Below are positions 15,841-24,554 of a stretch of DNA of 64,000 nucleotides, one piece after another. The notes beneath the pieces are model-generated. The model was not told the DNA's origin and ran no database searches. It worked only from the letters and a program-made list of their open reading frames with translations. The DNA is taken from NCBI RefSeq assembly GCF_002812985.1, contig NZ_PGCP01000018.1, positions 62,001 through 126,000 on the forward strand, given 5' to 3'. The position numbers and the translations under genes are program-made. How positions within the stretch are numbered: position 1 is the stretch's first letter; each line of letters starts with the position of its first letter. Origin of the DNA: Aeromonas lusitana (GTDB lineage: Bacteria; Pseudomonadota; Gammaproteobacteria; Enterobacterales; Aeromonadaceae).

Positions 15841-17319
15841 TTAGCGAATGCCGCCAAAGCAGAGGTATTTGGTCTCGAGGTACTCCTCCAGCCCCTCGGC
15901 TGCCCCTTCCCGGCCGAGCCCCGACTCCTTGATGCCGCCAAAGGGCGCCAGCTCGGTGGAGATGAGTCCCTCGTTGATGCCCACCATGCCGTATTCCAGC
16001 TGCTCGGCCACCCGCCATACCCGGGCGATGTCGCGGCCATAGAAGTAGGCGGCGAGCCCATAGGGGGTGTCGTTGGCCAGCGCAATGGCCTCGGCCTCGG
16101 TCTCGAAGCGCACCAGGGGCGCGACCGGCCCGAAGATCTCCTCGTCCAGGATGGGGTTGCCCTTGGCCACCCCGGTCAGGATGGTGGGGCTGTAGAACAG
16201 CGGGCCGGCGGGGTGGGGTTCGCCCCCCACCAGCACCTTGGCACCGGCGGCCTCGGCCTGCTTGACCAGGCTCGCCACCTTGTCGGCGGCGGCCGGGTTG
16301 ATGAGAGGACCGATCTGCACCCCCTCGCCGAGGCCGTCGCCCACCTTGAAGGCGCGCACGGCGGCGGCCAGCTTGTCGGCGAAGGCGTCATAGATGCTGG
16401 CCTGCACCAGGATGCGGTTGGCGCAGACGCAGGTCTGGCCCGCGTTGCGGTACTTGGAGGCGAGCGCACCTGTGACGGCGGCATCGAGATCCGCATCGTC
16501 AAACACGATGAAGGGGGCGTTGCCACCGAGTTCTAGGGACAAGCGCTTCATGGTGTCGGCGCACTGGCGCATCAGCAGCTTGCCGATGCGGGTGGAGCCG
16601 GTGAAGGAGAGCTTGCGCACCTTGGGGTTGGCACACAGCTCGTTGCCCACGGCGGAGGCCTGGTGGGAGGTGATGATGTTGATGACCCCGGCCGGGATCC
16701 CCGCAGCTTCCGCCAGGGCCGCCAGCGCCAGCGCGCAGAGCGGGGTCTCGGCGGCGGGTTTGATGACTATGGTGCAACCGGCCGCGAGCGCCGGGCCCGC
16801 CTTGCGGGTGATCATGGCGATGGGGAAGTTCCAGGGAGTGATGGCGGCGACCACGCCCACCGGCTGCTTGATGGTGGCCAGGCGCCTGTCCCCGGAGAAG
16901 CCCGGAATGGTGCGGCCATAGGCGCGCTTGCCTTCTTCCGCGAACCACTGGATGAAGCTGGCGCCGTAGGCGACCTCGCCCTTGGCTTCGGCAAGCGGCT
17001 TGCCCTGCTCGCGAGTCATGATGCGGGCGAGCTCGTCCTGATTGGCCAGGATGAGCTCGAACCAGGCCTGGAGCCGGCTGCTGCGCTCCTTGGCGGTGAG
17101 AGCGGCCCAGGGGGCCTGTGCCCGGTGGGCGGCCTCGATGGCGCGGCGGGTATCCGCCTCGCCCATGTCCGGCACCCGGGTGATGACCTGGCCGTCAGCC
17201 GGATTGAGCACCTCGAACTGACGCCCGTCACCGGCCTCGCACCAGTGGCCATCTATATAAGCAAGGGACTTGAGCAAGGCGTGAGCCTGAACGGATTCTG
17301 ATGTTGACGCTGCTGACAT
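15841..17319 (-). CDS. gabD: NADP-dependent succinate-semialdehyde dehydrogenase
   Basis: A 492-residue aldehyde dehydrogenase that oxidises succinate semialdehyde to succinate. The catalytic pair is C297 (NAGQTCVCANR) and E263 (LELGGNAPF), with the cofactor loop FTGSTRIGK. C299, two residues after the nucleophile, is the partner reported to form a redox-sensitive disulfide in E. coli GabD. It is read divergently from puuR, with PuuR-like operators between them. GAGG lies six bases before the start. Confidence 0.93.
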   Translation of the reverse strand: MSAASTSESVQAHALLKSLAYIDGHWCEAGDGRQFEVLNPADGQVITRVPDMGEADTRRAIEAAHRAQAPWAALTAKERSSRLQAWFELILANQDELARIMTREQGKPLAEAKGEVAYGASFIQWFAEEGKRAYGRTIPGFSGDRRLATIKQPVGVVAAITPWNFPIAMITRKAGPALAAGCTIVIKPAAETPLCALALAALAEAAGIPAGVINIITSHQASAVGNELCANPKVRKLSFTGSTRIGKLLMRQCADTMKRLSLELGGNAPFIVFDDADLDAAVTGALASKYRNAGQTCVCANRILVQASIYDAFADKLAAAVRAFKVGDGLGEGVQIGPLINPAAADKVASLVKQAEAAGAKVLVGGEPHPAGPLFYSPTILTGVAKGNPILDEEIFGPVAPLVRFETEAEAIALANDTPYGLAAYFYGRDIARVWRVAEQLEYGMVGINEGLISTELAPFGGIKESGLGREGAAEGLEEYLETKYLCFGGIR

Positions 17320-17509
17320 GGGAAGCCTCGATTGTGGGTCTGGGTGGCCAACTCATCCTAGGGTGCCACCGTATAGAATAATAAGCACGATAAGACCATA
17401 AATTGAGCCGAAATGTTTTTCAAGTGTTAAATATATTTGAGTAAATGGGGTGCTGCATGCTAGAAATGGAGCTGTCAGGACGATTCTATCGGTTTTTATC
17501 GGATGCGGT

Positions 17510-17552
17510 GTGCAAAATAATGAACAGCGTCCACTGTGCAGGATAACGAACA
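17510..17552. promoter_or_regulatory. pair of PuuR-like operators
   Basis: GTGCAAAATAATGAACA (17510-17526) and GTGCAGGATAACGAACA (17536-17552) are direct repeats agreeing at 14 of 17 positions, 26 bases apart. They lie between gabD and puuR. The first shares TAATGAACA with the asymmetric E. coli PuuR site as I recall it (AAAATATAATGAACA). Repression of both gabD and puuR until putrescine is present is the likely outcome. Confidence 0.65.
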
Positions 17553-17625
17553 CAGGTATGAGTCTGGTCCACTATTTTAACCAGATGCCACAAGGTACTC
17601 GAACAGGCACACAAGGAGGTGAGGG

Positions 17626-18273
17626 ATGCAGCAACCACGAGGAGAGGTCCAGTGGCAGACCATGACGGACAACCCCCTGGCCGAGCAAGAGGCCGAGCCC
17701 GAGCCCAACAAGAGAACCGATGAGGGGAGTGAGCGCAGCATGGGGGAGCGGCTGGCCGCCACCCGTCGCCGGCTTGGACTCTCCCAGCGCCGGGTAGCCG
17801 AGCTGAGCGGGCTGACCCACGGCGCCATCTGCATGATAGAGCAGAACAAGGTGAGCCCGTCGGTCGCCTCCCTGCAAAAGCTGCTGAGCGTCTATGAGCT
17901 GCCGCTGTCGCGCTTCTTCGCCGAAGAGGAGGTGCGGGCACCGAGTGTGGTGATCAAGTCCGACCAACTCATCGAACTGGGCAGCCAGGGGGTCTCCATG
18001 AAGCTGGTACACAACGGCAACAACCGCCGCCAGCTCGGTTTCATGCTGGAAACCTATGCCCCGGGCACGGACACCGGGGGTCAGGTCAAGCACCTGGGGG
18101 AGGAGGTGGGGACAGTGCTGGAGGGATCCGTGCTGCTGACCCTGGCCGGGCATACCTACCAGCTCAGCGCCGGGGACAGCTATGTGATAGACACAGGCGA
18201 GCCCCACAGTTTCAGCAATCCGTCGGGGCAGACCTGTCGCATCGTCAGCGCCCATACCCCGGCCAGTTTTTAA
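17626..18273 (+). CDS. puuR: putrescine-responsive repressor PuuR
   Basis: A 215-residue regulator with a Xre-type helix-turn-helix at about 43-96 (TRRRLGLSQRRVAELSGLTH) and a cupin domain at about 140-212 (GEEVGTVLEGSVLLTLAGH, then DSYVIDTGEPHSF). PuuR represses putrescine-catabolic genes and is released by putrescine. AAGGAGG lies ten bases before the start. The N-terminal 38 residues are low-complexity, polar and longer than in E. coli. It is in an operon with puuB. Confidence 0.9.
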   Translation: MQQPRGEVQWQTMTDNPLAEQEAEPEPNKRTDEGSERSMGERLAATRRRLGLSQRRVAELSGLTHGAICMIEQNKVSPSVASLQKLLSVYELPLSRFFAEEEVRAPSVVIKSDQLIELGSQGVSMKLVHNGNNRRQLGFMLETYAPGTDTGGQVKHLGEEVGTVLEGSVLLTLAGHTYQLSAGDSYVIDTGEPHSFSNPSGQTCRIVSAHTPASF

Positions 18274-18322
18274 TGTTTTGCCACCTCTGATTTGGAAAAG
18301 AACCGGTAAGGAAACAGGGATC

Positions 18323-19600
18323 ATGACCGAACATGTAAACAGTTACTACGCAGCCAGCGCCAATCAGCACGCGCCTTATCCGACCCTGACCGAGCAACTG
18401 GAGTGCGATGTCTGCGTGATAGGCGCGGGTTACACCGGCCTCTCCAGTGCCCTGCATCTGGTGGAGAAGGGCTATTCCGTGGTGGTGCTGGAGGCGGCCC
18501 GCGTCGGCTTTGGCGCCAGTGGCCGCAACGGCGGCCAGATAGTGAACTCCTACAGCCGCGACATCGACACCATAGAAGCGAACTGCCCGCCGGATCAGGC
18601 CAGGCTGCTCGGCTCCATGCTGTTTGAGGGGGGCGACATCATTCGCGAGCGGATCAAGCGCTACAACATCCAGTGCGATCTGCAGCAGGGCGGTGTCTTC
18701 GTCGCCGAGACCGAGAAGCAACTCCACGAGCTCAAGGCGCAGCAGGCACGCTGGCAGAAGTGGGGCAACGAGGATCTGACGCTACTCGACGCCGACGGGG
18801 TGCGCGAGGTGGTAGCGAGCGATCGCTACGTCGGTGGCCTGCTCGACAAGCGGGGCGGCCACATCCATCCCCTCAACCTGGCGCTGGGGGAGGCCGAAGC
18901 CATCCGCATGCAGGGGGGCAAAATTTTCGAGCAATCCGCGGTGACCTCCATCACTCCGGGTCAACCGGCTCTGGTGAAAACCGCCAAGGGGGCGGTGAAG
19001 GCGCGCTTCGTGGTGGTGGCCGGCAACGCCTACCTCGGCAACCTGGTGCCTGAGCTCGCGGGCAAGAGCATGCCCTGTGGCACTCAGGTGATCGCCACCG
19101 AGGTGCTGGGGGAGGAGCGGGCCCGCTCCCTGTTGCCGCAAAACTACTGCCTGGAGGATTGCAACTACCTGCTCGACTACTACCGCACGACCGGGGATCA
19201 CCGTCTGCTCTACGGTGGCGGCGTGGTGTACGGGGCGCGGGATCCGGCGGATATCGAGCGGCTGATCATCCCCAAGATGCTCAAAACCTTCCCTCAGCTG
19301 GCGGGGGTCAAGGTGGAGTACACCTGGACTGGCAACTTCCTGTTGACCCTGTCGCGCCTGCCGCAGTTTGGCCGCATCGGCCACAACATCTACTACATGC
19401 AGGGCTACAGCGGCCACGGCGTTACCTGTACCCATCTGGCAGGCAAGCTGCTGTCCGAGGTGTTGAGCGGTCAGGCGGAGCGCTTCGATGCCTTCGCCAA
19501 GCTGCCGCACTACCCCTTCCCGGGTGGCCGTCTGTTCCGTATCCCCTTCACCGCTGCCGGTGCGACCTGGTACACATTGCGGGATCGGTTGGGGGTATAA
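18323..19600 (+). CDS. puuB: gamma-glutamylputrescine oxidase
   Basis: A 425-residue FAD-dependent oxidase of the DAO family. The dinucleotide fold is VCVIGAGYTGLSSALHL at about 29-45, and GFGASGRNGGQIVNSY follows as in PuuB. It oxidises gamma-glutamylputrescine to the aldehyde. The ATG at 18323 is chosen because the upstream in-frame start overlaps the spacer after puuR and lacks family sequence. PuuA, PuuC and PuuD, which would make and process the substrate, are not in this window. Confidence 0.88.
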   Translation: MTEHVNSYYAASANQHAPYPTLTEQLECDVCVIGAGYTGLSSALHLVEKGYSVVVLEAARVGFGASGRNGGQIVNSYSRDIDTIEANCPPDQARLLGSMLFEGGDIIRERIKRYNIQCDLQQGGVFVAETEKQLHELKAQQARWQKWGNEDLTLLDADGVREVVASDRYVGGLLDKRGGHIHPLNLALGEAEAIRMQGGKIFEQSAVTSITPGQPALVKTAKGAVKARFVVVAGNAYLGNLVPELAGKSMPCGTQVIATEVLGEERARSLLPQNYCLEDCNYLLDYYRTTGDHRLLYGGGVVYGARDPADIERLIIPKMLKTFPQLAGVKVEYTWTGNFLLTLSRLPQFGRIGHNIYYMQGYSGHGVTCTHLAGKLLSEVLSGQAERFDAFAKLPHYPFPGGRLFRIPFTAAGATWYTLRDRLGV

Positions 19601-19744
19601 AGTCTTAAATGATGAGTGGTCGACAATGTGCAGTGGTTTATTTCATGCTGATGCTTATTTTCAGCTAAACGATTCGCGCAATAAGGGCGAACACGTACTG
19701 CACTGTCGAGTCGACCATCTGATGTTGCTGTGACGGGATGAAAA

Positions 19745-19773
19745 AGAGAGGGAGGCATCATGCCCCCCTCTCT
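19745..19773. terminator. bidirectional intrinsic terminator
   Basis: A 13-bp stem with one mismatch (AGAGAGGG-GGCA/TGCC-CCCTCTCT) and a 3-base loop, with five T residues on the minus side. It serves fapF, and probably puuB from the other side. Confidence 0.75.
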
Positions 19774-19860
19774 TGTTATGTGCTCTTGCATGTCCAATCT
19801 GCTTCATGGCGGGGAAATGGCAATTTCCCCTGAAGGCATGGCGGCCATGCCGTTCACCCA

Positions 19861-21063
19861 TCAGAAGCGATAGGGGAAACGGATCCCTATGTTGTAATCC
19901 GGTGCGTCCGTGGTGAGACCCGCCGACCAGTTGACGGCCATGGAAAGGTTGTCGGTGACGGCCCAGGTGGACCCCATGCCGAAGCTGGCGGCGTTGGCAT
20001 CCGAACCGGTGACTTTCTCCATATCAAAGCCTTCTGCCCCCTGTTCGGATTCGAGGGTGATGCGCTGGTTGATGTTGAAGGAGAGGCTGAAGCGCTCGTT
20101 GAGGGCAAACGCGACCCCCAGACCGTATTCATACCAGTCCCCTAGCTGTATGCTGCCGGGTTGATCCCCCGGTTGGTAGGAGACGTCGTCAAAGTCCTGC
20201 TTGAGACTGTGGCCATAGTTGAGGTTGGCGAACAGGATGGCGGGATCCAGCGTCTTGACCAGTGAGAAGCCGGTCGACAGCTGCCAGAGCCCGTTGCCAG
20301 TGGCAAGCTCCTTGGGGGTCATGAGATTACCGGAGTCCGATGTCTCTATCTCTATGCCGTACGGGTCCTTGCCGGTGGGGGCCTTGGCCCGCACATTCCA
20401 CACCAGATCCGGCCAGTCTTCGGTCTCTGCCATGACCCTGTAGTAGACGGCGAGGCTCATATCGCCGAGTCCGCCATCGCTGACACTCTGCTCTTCAAAC
20501 TCGCGACTGGAGTTTTCCTTGCCTGTGCTCTGGTAGTTGGTGCTGCGATACATGTAGGGAATGGCGAGTTCGAGCTGCCAGCGGTCATTGAGGGTATAGC
20601 GGGTGACGAGATCCGCGGTCCATTGATCGGATCGGATCCGATCGAGATTGATTTCACCCAGGAAGATGGCGTCGAGCGCCAAGAAACCCCGCAGGGCGAG
20701 ATCCTTGCGATTGTAGTGCTGATAGGAGAGGCCAAAGTCCAGGGTCAGGGCGCGGTCGAACACGTTGTGCTGCTCGAGCATCAGGTCTTCGGTACTGCGG
20801 CCCACTTCGGGGGCGCGGCGAGCCGGATCTGACTGGGTGGTTGCGGCAGCAGCACCTGCACCCGCTGTCGCCGCTGTGGCGGTGGTCGCGTCCGCGGCCT
20901 TGACGGCCTCCAATCTAGCCTGCAGCTGATGGAGGGCCTGATTTTGCTGGATCAATTGCTGACGTAATTGATCCAGCTGTTTTTGTAGCGCTTCTTCCTC
21001 GGCGGTTGCACCCCAGCAGGTGAGGGGGGCCAATGCAATCAACAGCAGGGTAGACTGTTTCAT
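19861..21063 (-). CDS. fapF: FapF-like outer-membrane pore of the amyloid system
   Basis: A 400-residue protein with a signal peptide (MKQSTLLLIALAPLTCWGA). A short periplasmic coiled coil follows at about 22-55 (LQKQLDQLRQQLIQQNQALH), then an alanine/threonine-rich linker, and a beta-barrel from about 100 to the C-terminal aromatic (IRFPYRF). This is the layout of Pseudomonas FapF, a trimeric barrel with a coiled-coil plug that exports amyloid subunits. It is the last gene of the fap operon. The assignment rests on layout and context; the barrel sequence alone is not diagnostic. Confidence 0.75.
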   Translation of the reverse strand: MKQSTLLLIALAPLTCWGATAEEEALQKQLDQLRQQLIQQNQALHQLQARLEAVKAADATTATAATAGAGAAAATTQSDPARRAPEVGRSTEDLMLEQHNVFDRALTLDFGLSYQHYNRKDLALRGFLALDAIFLGEINLDRIRSDQWTADLVTRYTLNDRWQLELAIPYMYRSTNYQSTGKENSSREFEEQSVSDGGLGDMSLAVYYRVMAETEDWPDLVWNVRAKAPTGKDPYGIEIETSDSGNLMTPKELATGNGLWQLSTGFSLVKTLDPAILFANLNYGHSLKQDFDDVSYQPGDQPGSIQLGDWYEYGLGVAFALNERFSLSFNINQRITLESEQGAEGFDMEKVTGSDANAASFGMGSTWAVTDNLSMAVNWSAGLTTDAPDYNIGIRFPYRF

Positions 21064-21124
21064 CGAATCACGTCCTTGTTGTTTATTATCCTTTTATTGC
21101 GTCACTCCACTGGGCGGATCCGGC

Positions 21125-21784
21125 TCAATGAGAGAACCAGATCCTTGTCTGATTCAGGGTCTGAAAACCATCACCCCTGACTCGATTGAGTTGCAGCAGA
21201 CCTCGGCTGAAGTCGGCACCTCTCAGACTCTGTTCCAATTGGACGCGTCCATCGGACGAGTTTAGCTGCAGCCCCGCATAATTGCCTGAAACCCGATAGT
21301 TGGCGGTGCCAAGGCTTCCTTGGCTCTCATAATTGCCGGGCACCACGCTTTGTCCTGACACGGCCGGTGGCGTCACAACGACGCCAGCCTGGTTAACCGA
21401 GCTGTTGCCGCTCCCCTCCAATTGCACTACCTGCACCAAACCTGAGCCTTGGATGGCGGCGCTCTGGAGGGATGCAACCGTGCTCTTCACCTCATCCTGG
21501 ATGCGAATGTCCAGCTTGGGTTGGTTTTGCACCACGCTCAGCGCCAGATTCATGGCCGCAGTTTGCTGGGCCTGAGCCGTGGCCAGGGTTGAAATGAACT
21601 CGATACCGAAATAGCTGATCCCCTGGGGACTGACGTAGCGGCCACGCAGATTGGCCAGCTCTCCATCAGCCATTTCGGGCGCAAACTGGTCTGACAGGAG
21701 TGCCAGGGGATCCTGGGCTGCCAGCAGTGGGCAAGCAACGCCACCCAGGCTGCAGATGAGGCAGATGGCGGGTCGGGTATTCAT
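21125..21784 (-). CDS. fapE: FapE-like extracellular amyloid-associated protein
   Basis: A 219-residue exported protein with a signal peptide through about residue 22. It lacks the Fap amyloid repeats but has a conserved-looking core (LANLRGRYVSPQGISYFGIEF), also a feature of FapE-type proteins. The C-terminal half is rich in Gly, Ser, Asn and Val. In Pseudomonas, FapE is secreted and found as a minor fibre component. It starts 7 bases after the fapD stop. The call depends largely on operon position. Confidence 0.7.
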   Translation of the reverse strand: MNTRPAICLICSLGGVACPLLAAQDPLALLSDQFAPEMADGELANLRGRYVSPQGISYFGIEFISTLATAQAQQTAAMNLALSVVQNQPKLDIRIQDEVKSTVASLQSAAIQGSGLVQVVQLEGSGNSSVNQAGVVVTPPAVSGQSVVPGNYESQGSLGTANYRVSGNYAGLQLNSSDGRVQLEQSLRGADFSRGLLQLNRVRGDGFQTLNQTRIWFSH

Positions 21785-21791
21785 GATGACC

Positions 21792-22469
21792 TCACATTAG
21801 CTCTCTGTGCTGGAAACCAAATTCCAGCAGGGATGTTTCGTTGATAGGGGCAAAAAGCCCATCTTTCCCTCTGACCGATAACGGTGGGGAGGGGTTGGCA
21901 AGGGGAGCATCCGGGCGGTAGCCGGAACCGATAACGGCCAGCAGGATCCCGTTCCAGCTCTTCTTGAACTCTTTGAATGTGATGATGCGATTGCCCAAAG
22001 CGGGGTCTGCCAAATAGACACGATCATGTTTATCGATGGCTCGCAGCACGGCAAAGTGCTGATACCCACGAATATTGAGCAGTACTATGGTGGGGACTCT
22101 CACTTGGCGAAGTTTTTCATCACCCAAGCGGTAGCCTCTGGCTCGCATGCCGAGCATCTGCACATATTGCTTCATGTCGAGCATGGAAAAACCGTAACGT
22201 TTGACCTGTGCCGGATCGGCCATGGCCATCATCCCGTCCATGACCCAACGCTCGTTGGTGGTTTGGCCATAGGCGTAGCGCAGTATGGTCGCCACTGCGG
22301 CGGCCCCACAGCTGAAATCAGTATGCTGACGCTCGATATTGGCGTACTTTCGCTCCAAAAGGCTCTGTACCGGCTTGTTGAGATCCCCCAATCCCGAGAG
22401 ATGTTCTCCCATGGGCAGAGTGGCAGTCCAAGCCATTGGGCAAAATAGCAACAGCAGTAGCCAGCGCAT
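21792..22469 (-). CDS. fapD: FapD-like C39 cysteine peptidase
   Basis: A 225-residue periplasmic protein with a signal peptide and a papain-like C39 domain. Catalytic residues are Q48 and C54 (RQHTDFSCGAAAVATIL), H138 (GYQHFAVL) and D155 (LADPALGN). FapD is needed for fibre formation in Pseudomonas, probably by processing or guiding a Fap component during export. Unlike C39 domains of bacteriocin ABC exporters, this one stands alone, as FapD does. GGAG lies eight bases before the start. Confidence 0.85.
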   Translation of the reverse strand: MRWLLLLLFCPMAWTATLPMGEHLSGLGDLNKPVQSLLERKYANIERQHTDFSCGAAAVATILRYAYGQTTNERWVMDGMMAMADPAQVKRYGFSMLDMKQYVQMLGMRARGYRLGDEKLRQVRVPTIVLLNIRGYQHFAVLRAIDKHDRVYLADPALGNRIITFKEFKKSWNGILLAVIGSGYRPDAPLANPSPPLSVRGKDGLFAPINETSLLEFGFQHRELM

Positions 22470-22497
22470 CTGTCTGTCTCCTCATCCTTGGAAAAAA

Positions 22498-22516
22498 GGG
22501 GGCCATAAAGGCCCCC
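22498..22516 (-). terminator. intrinsic terminator between fapC and fapD
   Basis: A perfect GGGGGCC/GGCCCCC stem with a 5-base loop is followed by six T residues on the minus strand, 9 bases after the fapC stop. It should end most transcripts after the subunit genes and let a minority continue into fapDEF. Confidence 0.85.
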
Positions 22517-22524
22517 TGTTTGGA

Positions 22525-23610
22525 TTACTTGGCGAATCCAGCTGCCAGCGAGAGGTTGTTCGCTTGCAGGTTGTTGCTACCCGAAGCCACGTTCACCCCG
22601 ATATTGCCGACGGCACCGTTGAAGGAGCCGCCATCAATGGTGGCGTGGTTGAAGGTCTCACGACTGGTATAAGTGTTGACCACAGGGATATAGCCGGTGG
22701 CGTAACCACTGAGCTTGATATCCCCCTCTTCCTTGAACTCGAACTTGCCGTCGTTTTTACCTTGGTTGTCATAGTCGATATGACCCCACATGCTGCCACC
22801 ATTCGGGTGATCCCCATCTTTCCAGATTTCCGGATAGACGTTGTTGGACTGCTTGCTGGTCCCCTCATACTCACCTTCAGCCTTGAGCTTGAGGAAGATG
22901 GGGTTGTAGTCGACCGTCTTGGTGGCACTCAGGCTCTTGTTCTCGGTCATGTTATGGGAGACGCTCTGGCTGTTGGCCACGGTAGCGACCGCCATGTTGC
23001 CGGTGGAGACGGAGGCCGCCATGTTGTTGGCCTGCACGTTACCCGAGCCGGACACCACGTTGGCACCTATGTTGCCTGCCGCATCTTCGAAGGCTCCGTC
23101 ACCAATACTAGCCTTGTTCTGATGGCCCTGGTTGCTGGTCATGTTGTGGCTGGCGCTTTGGTCGGAGAAGATCTCTGCATCCGAGGAACCGCCTGGGGTC
23201 CCTTGTTGCTGGCCCCGTCCCATGACAAATTCGGCATCGACTTCGTCATAGGCGGCCAAGGCGCCGCTGTTGCCCTGGACGTTGGAGTCCCCGGCCGCGA
23301 CGTTGGCGCCGACGTTACCGGATGCACCCTGGAACGAGCCATCGATCTTGCTAGTGTTGTCGGTTCTGGTATTGGAAGTGCCGATCATGGTGCTGGATTG
23401 CTGGTTGTCCACCACCGCCATGCCGAGTTTGTTGACATTGATGTAGCCGCCGACTCTCACGTTGCCTTCGTACTCCACATCGACTTCTGCCTTGACCTTC
23501 TTGGTCAAGGTTGCCCCTGTCTCATCTCTGTCGCGATTATTGGCGGATGCGGTACCCGACATTGCCATGACGACCGCGACGGCTAATGAGCTATAAATAA
23601 GTCCACGCAT
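22525..23610 (-). CDS. fapC: FapC-like major amyloid subunit
   Basis: The ATG at 23610 (MRGLIYSSLAVAVVMAMSGT...) has GGAGAG upstream and yields a clean signal peptide, giving 361 residues. Three amyloid repeats lie at about 88-120, 168-201 and 324-357, of the form G-F-GA-GNIGVNVASG-NN-QANNLS. The linkers contain SHNMT and are rich in Asn, Gln and Ser. The linker between repeats 2 and 3 is the longest, at about 120 residues. The CxxC motif of Pseudomonas FapC is absent. It should form biofilm amyloid fibres outside the cell. Confidence 0.85.
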   Translation of the reverse strand: MRGLIYSSLAVAVVMAMSGTASANNRDRDETGATLTKKVKAEVDVEYEGNVRVGGYINVNKLGMAVVDNQQSSTMIGTSNTRTDNTSKIDGSFQGASGNVGANVAAGDSNVQGNSGALAAYDEVDAEFVMGRGQQQGTPGGSSDAEIFSDQSASHNMTSNQGHQNKASIGDGAFEDAAGNIGANVVSGSGNVQANNMAASVSTGNMAVATVANSQSVSHNMTENKSLSATKTVDYNPIFLKLKAEGEYEGTSKQSNNVYPEIWKDGDHPNGGSMWGHIDYDNQGKNDGKFEFKEEGDIKLSGYATGYIPVVNTYTSRETFNHATIDGGSFNGAVGNIGVNVASGSNNLQANNLSLAAGFAK

Positions 23611-23697
23611 AATGAGTCTCTCCATTGAACTTTCTGTGGAAGATTTGCCCATCGGCTAACCCAACACCTCCGGACTCCGCTTCCGATCCCTGCGGCA

Positions 23698-24279
23698 TCA
23701 TGGTGATGCCGTTACTGCGCCTGCCAGAGGCAGGGAAACCATGTTGACTGCCTGGTTTCCCTGTCCCGTGACCTGGTTCACCTGGATGACCCCTTTGCTG
23801 CCGGTCAAGGCGTTGTCATCCAGATAGATGCTGGTAGTTGTGGCTGTGGGGGCCTTGCCCGAAGGGGTCTTTGCGACGCTGGTGCTGAGATTGATATCTG
23901 TCACGACTCCCATGCCGCTGTTGTCATCTAGTGACAAGGCAAAGGCATTGAGTTGTTGGTTGGCTTCACCAGCCCCTTGATTTATACCGATGAGCCCCTG
24001 GTTATTGCTGAGGGCCGATCCGAGAATGGCAACGCTCTGGTTGCCACTGAGATGAGTAGTTGATTGATTTTGTTGATTAAATTGAATAACGGCCGGGCCA
24101 GATATGGCGATGGCAGAGAGGTTGCCTTGTTGGTTGTTATTACCCGACACCATATTGACACCCATACTTCCCCGGATATTGCTCAGCGCCTGTGAGGCGA
24201 GATCAACGCGGTTCTCTGCACGAGCCTGATGCGTAAATATCGAAAGGGAACAAACTGCCATTGCAATATAAATTTTCAT
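23698..24279 (-). CDS. fapB: FapB-like amyloid nucleator subunit
   Basis: The ATG at 24279 (MKIYIAMAVCSLSIFTHQAR) follows GGAG and gives a signal peptide and 193 residues. Three repeats are seen: GSMGVNMVSGNNNQQGN, GLIGINQGAGEANQQLN and GVIQVNQVTGQGNQAVN. They match the Fap repeat but with shorter linkers than FapC. In Pseudomonas, FapB seeds polymerisation of FapC. It is the first gene after the sigma-54 promoter. A FapA-like chaperone gene, normally first, is not present. Confidence 0.82.
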   Translation of the reverse strand: MKIYIAMAVCSLSIFTHQARAENRVDLASQALSNIRGSMGVNMVSGNNNQQGNLSAIAISGPAVIQFNQQNQSTTHLSGNQSVAILGSALSNNQGLIGINQGAGEANQQLNAFALSLDDNSGMGVVTDINLSTSVAKTPSGKAPTATTTSIYLDDNALTGSKGVIQVNQVTGQGNQAVNMVSLPLAGAVTASP

Positions 24280-24316
24280 GCTCTTTCTCCATAAGCTGCG
24301 AGAGCTATTTAGAGAA

Positions 24317-24333
24317 AGCAACGAGTGTGCCAA
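24317..24333 (-). promoter_or_regulatory. sigma-54 promoter of the fap operon
   Basis: The minus-strand sequence TTGGCACACTCGTTGCT matches the -24/-12 consensus (TTGGCACR-N4-TTGCW), with GG and GC exactly ten bases apart. Transcription would start near 24306, about 27 bases before the fapB start. A sigma-54 activator gene lies divergently next to it. Confidence 0.85.
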
Positions 24334-24385
24334 GTGGTAAGTGACTGATTTTATTGTATTTTTATGTTGACTTGTTTGTTGTTAA

Positions 24386-24476
24386 GTCTCTTTTTTGAGA
24401 CGAACTTTTTATCAGTTCATTAACATATTGTTTATCAATGCTTTTATGCGTTCTCAGTCATAAAGTGACGTTCTCA
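24386..24476. promoter_or_regulatory. candidate activator-binding repeats in the fap control region
   Basis: The AT-rich spacer between fapB and the activator holds an inverted repeat GTCTC-tttttt-GAGAC (24386-24401). It also holds two direct GTTCTCA copies 20 bases apart (24450-24456 and 24470-24476). Their distance of 55-145 bases upstream of the sigma-54 promoter suits enhancer sites. Binding is inferred. Confidence 0.4.
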
Positions 24477-24554
24477 TTATTGTGGTGCCATTAGTCTATA
24501 TCCGAGATGGTTTATAGTTATCATCGTCTGGTGGCCTTGAAAGGGGGTCATTTG

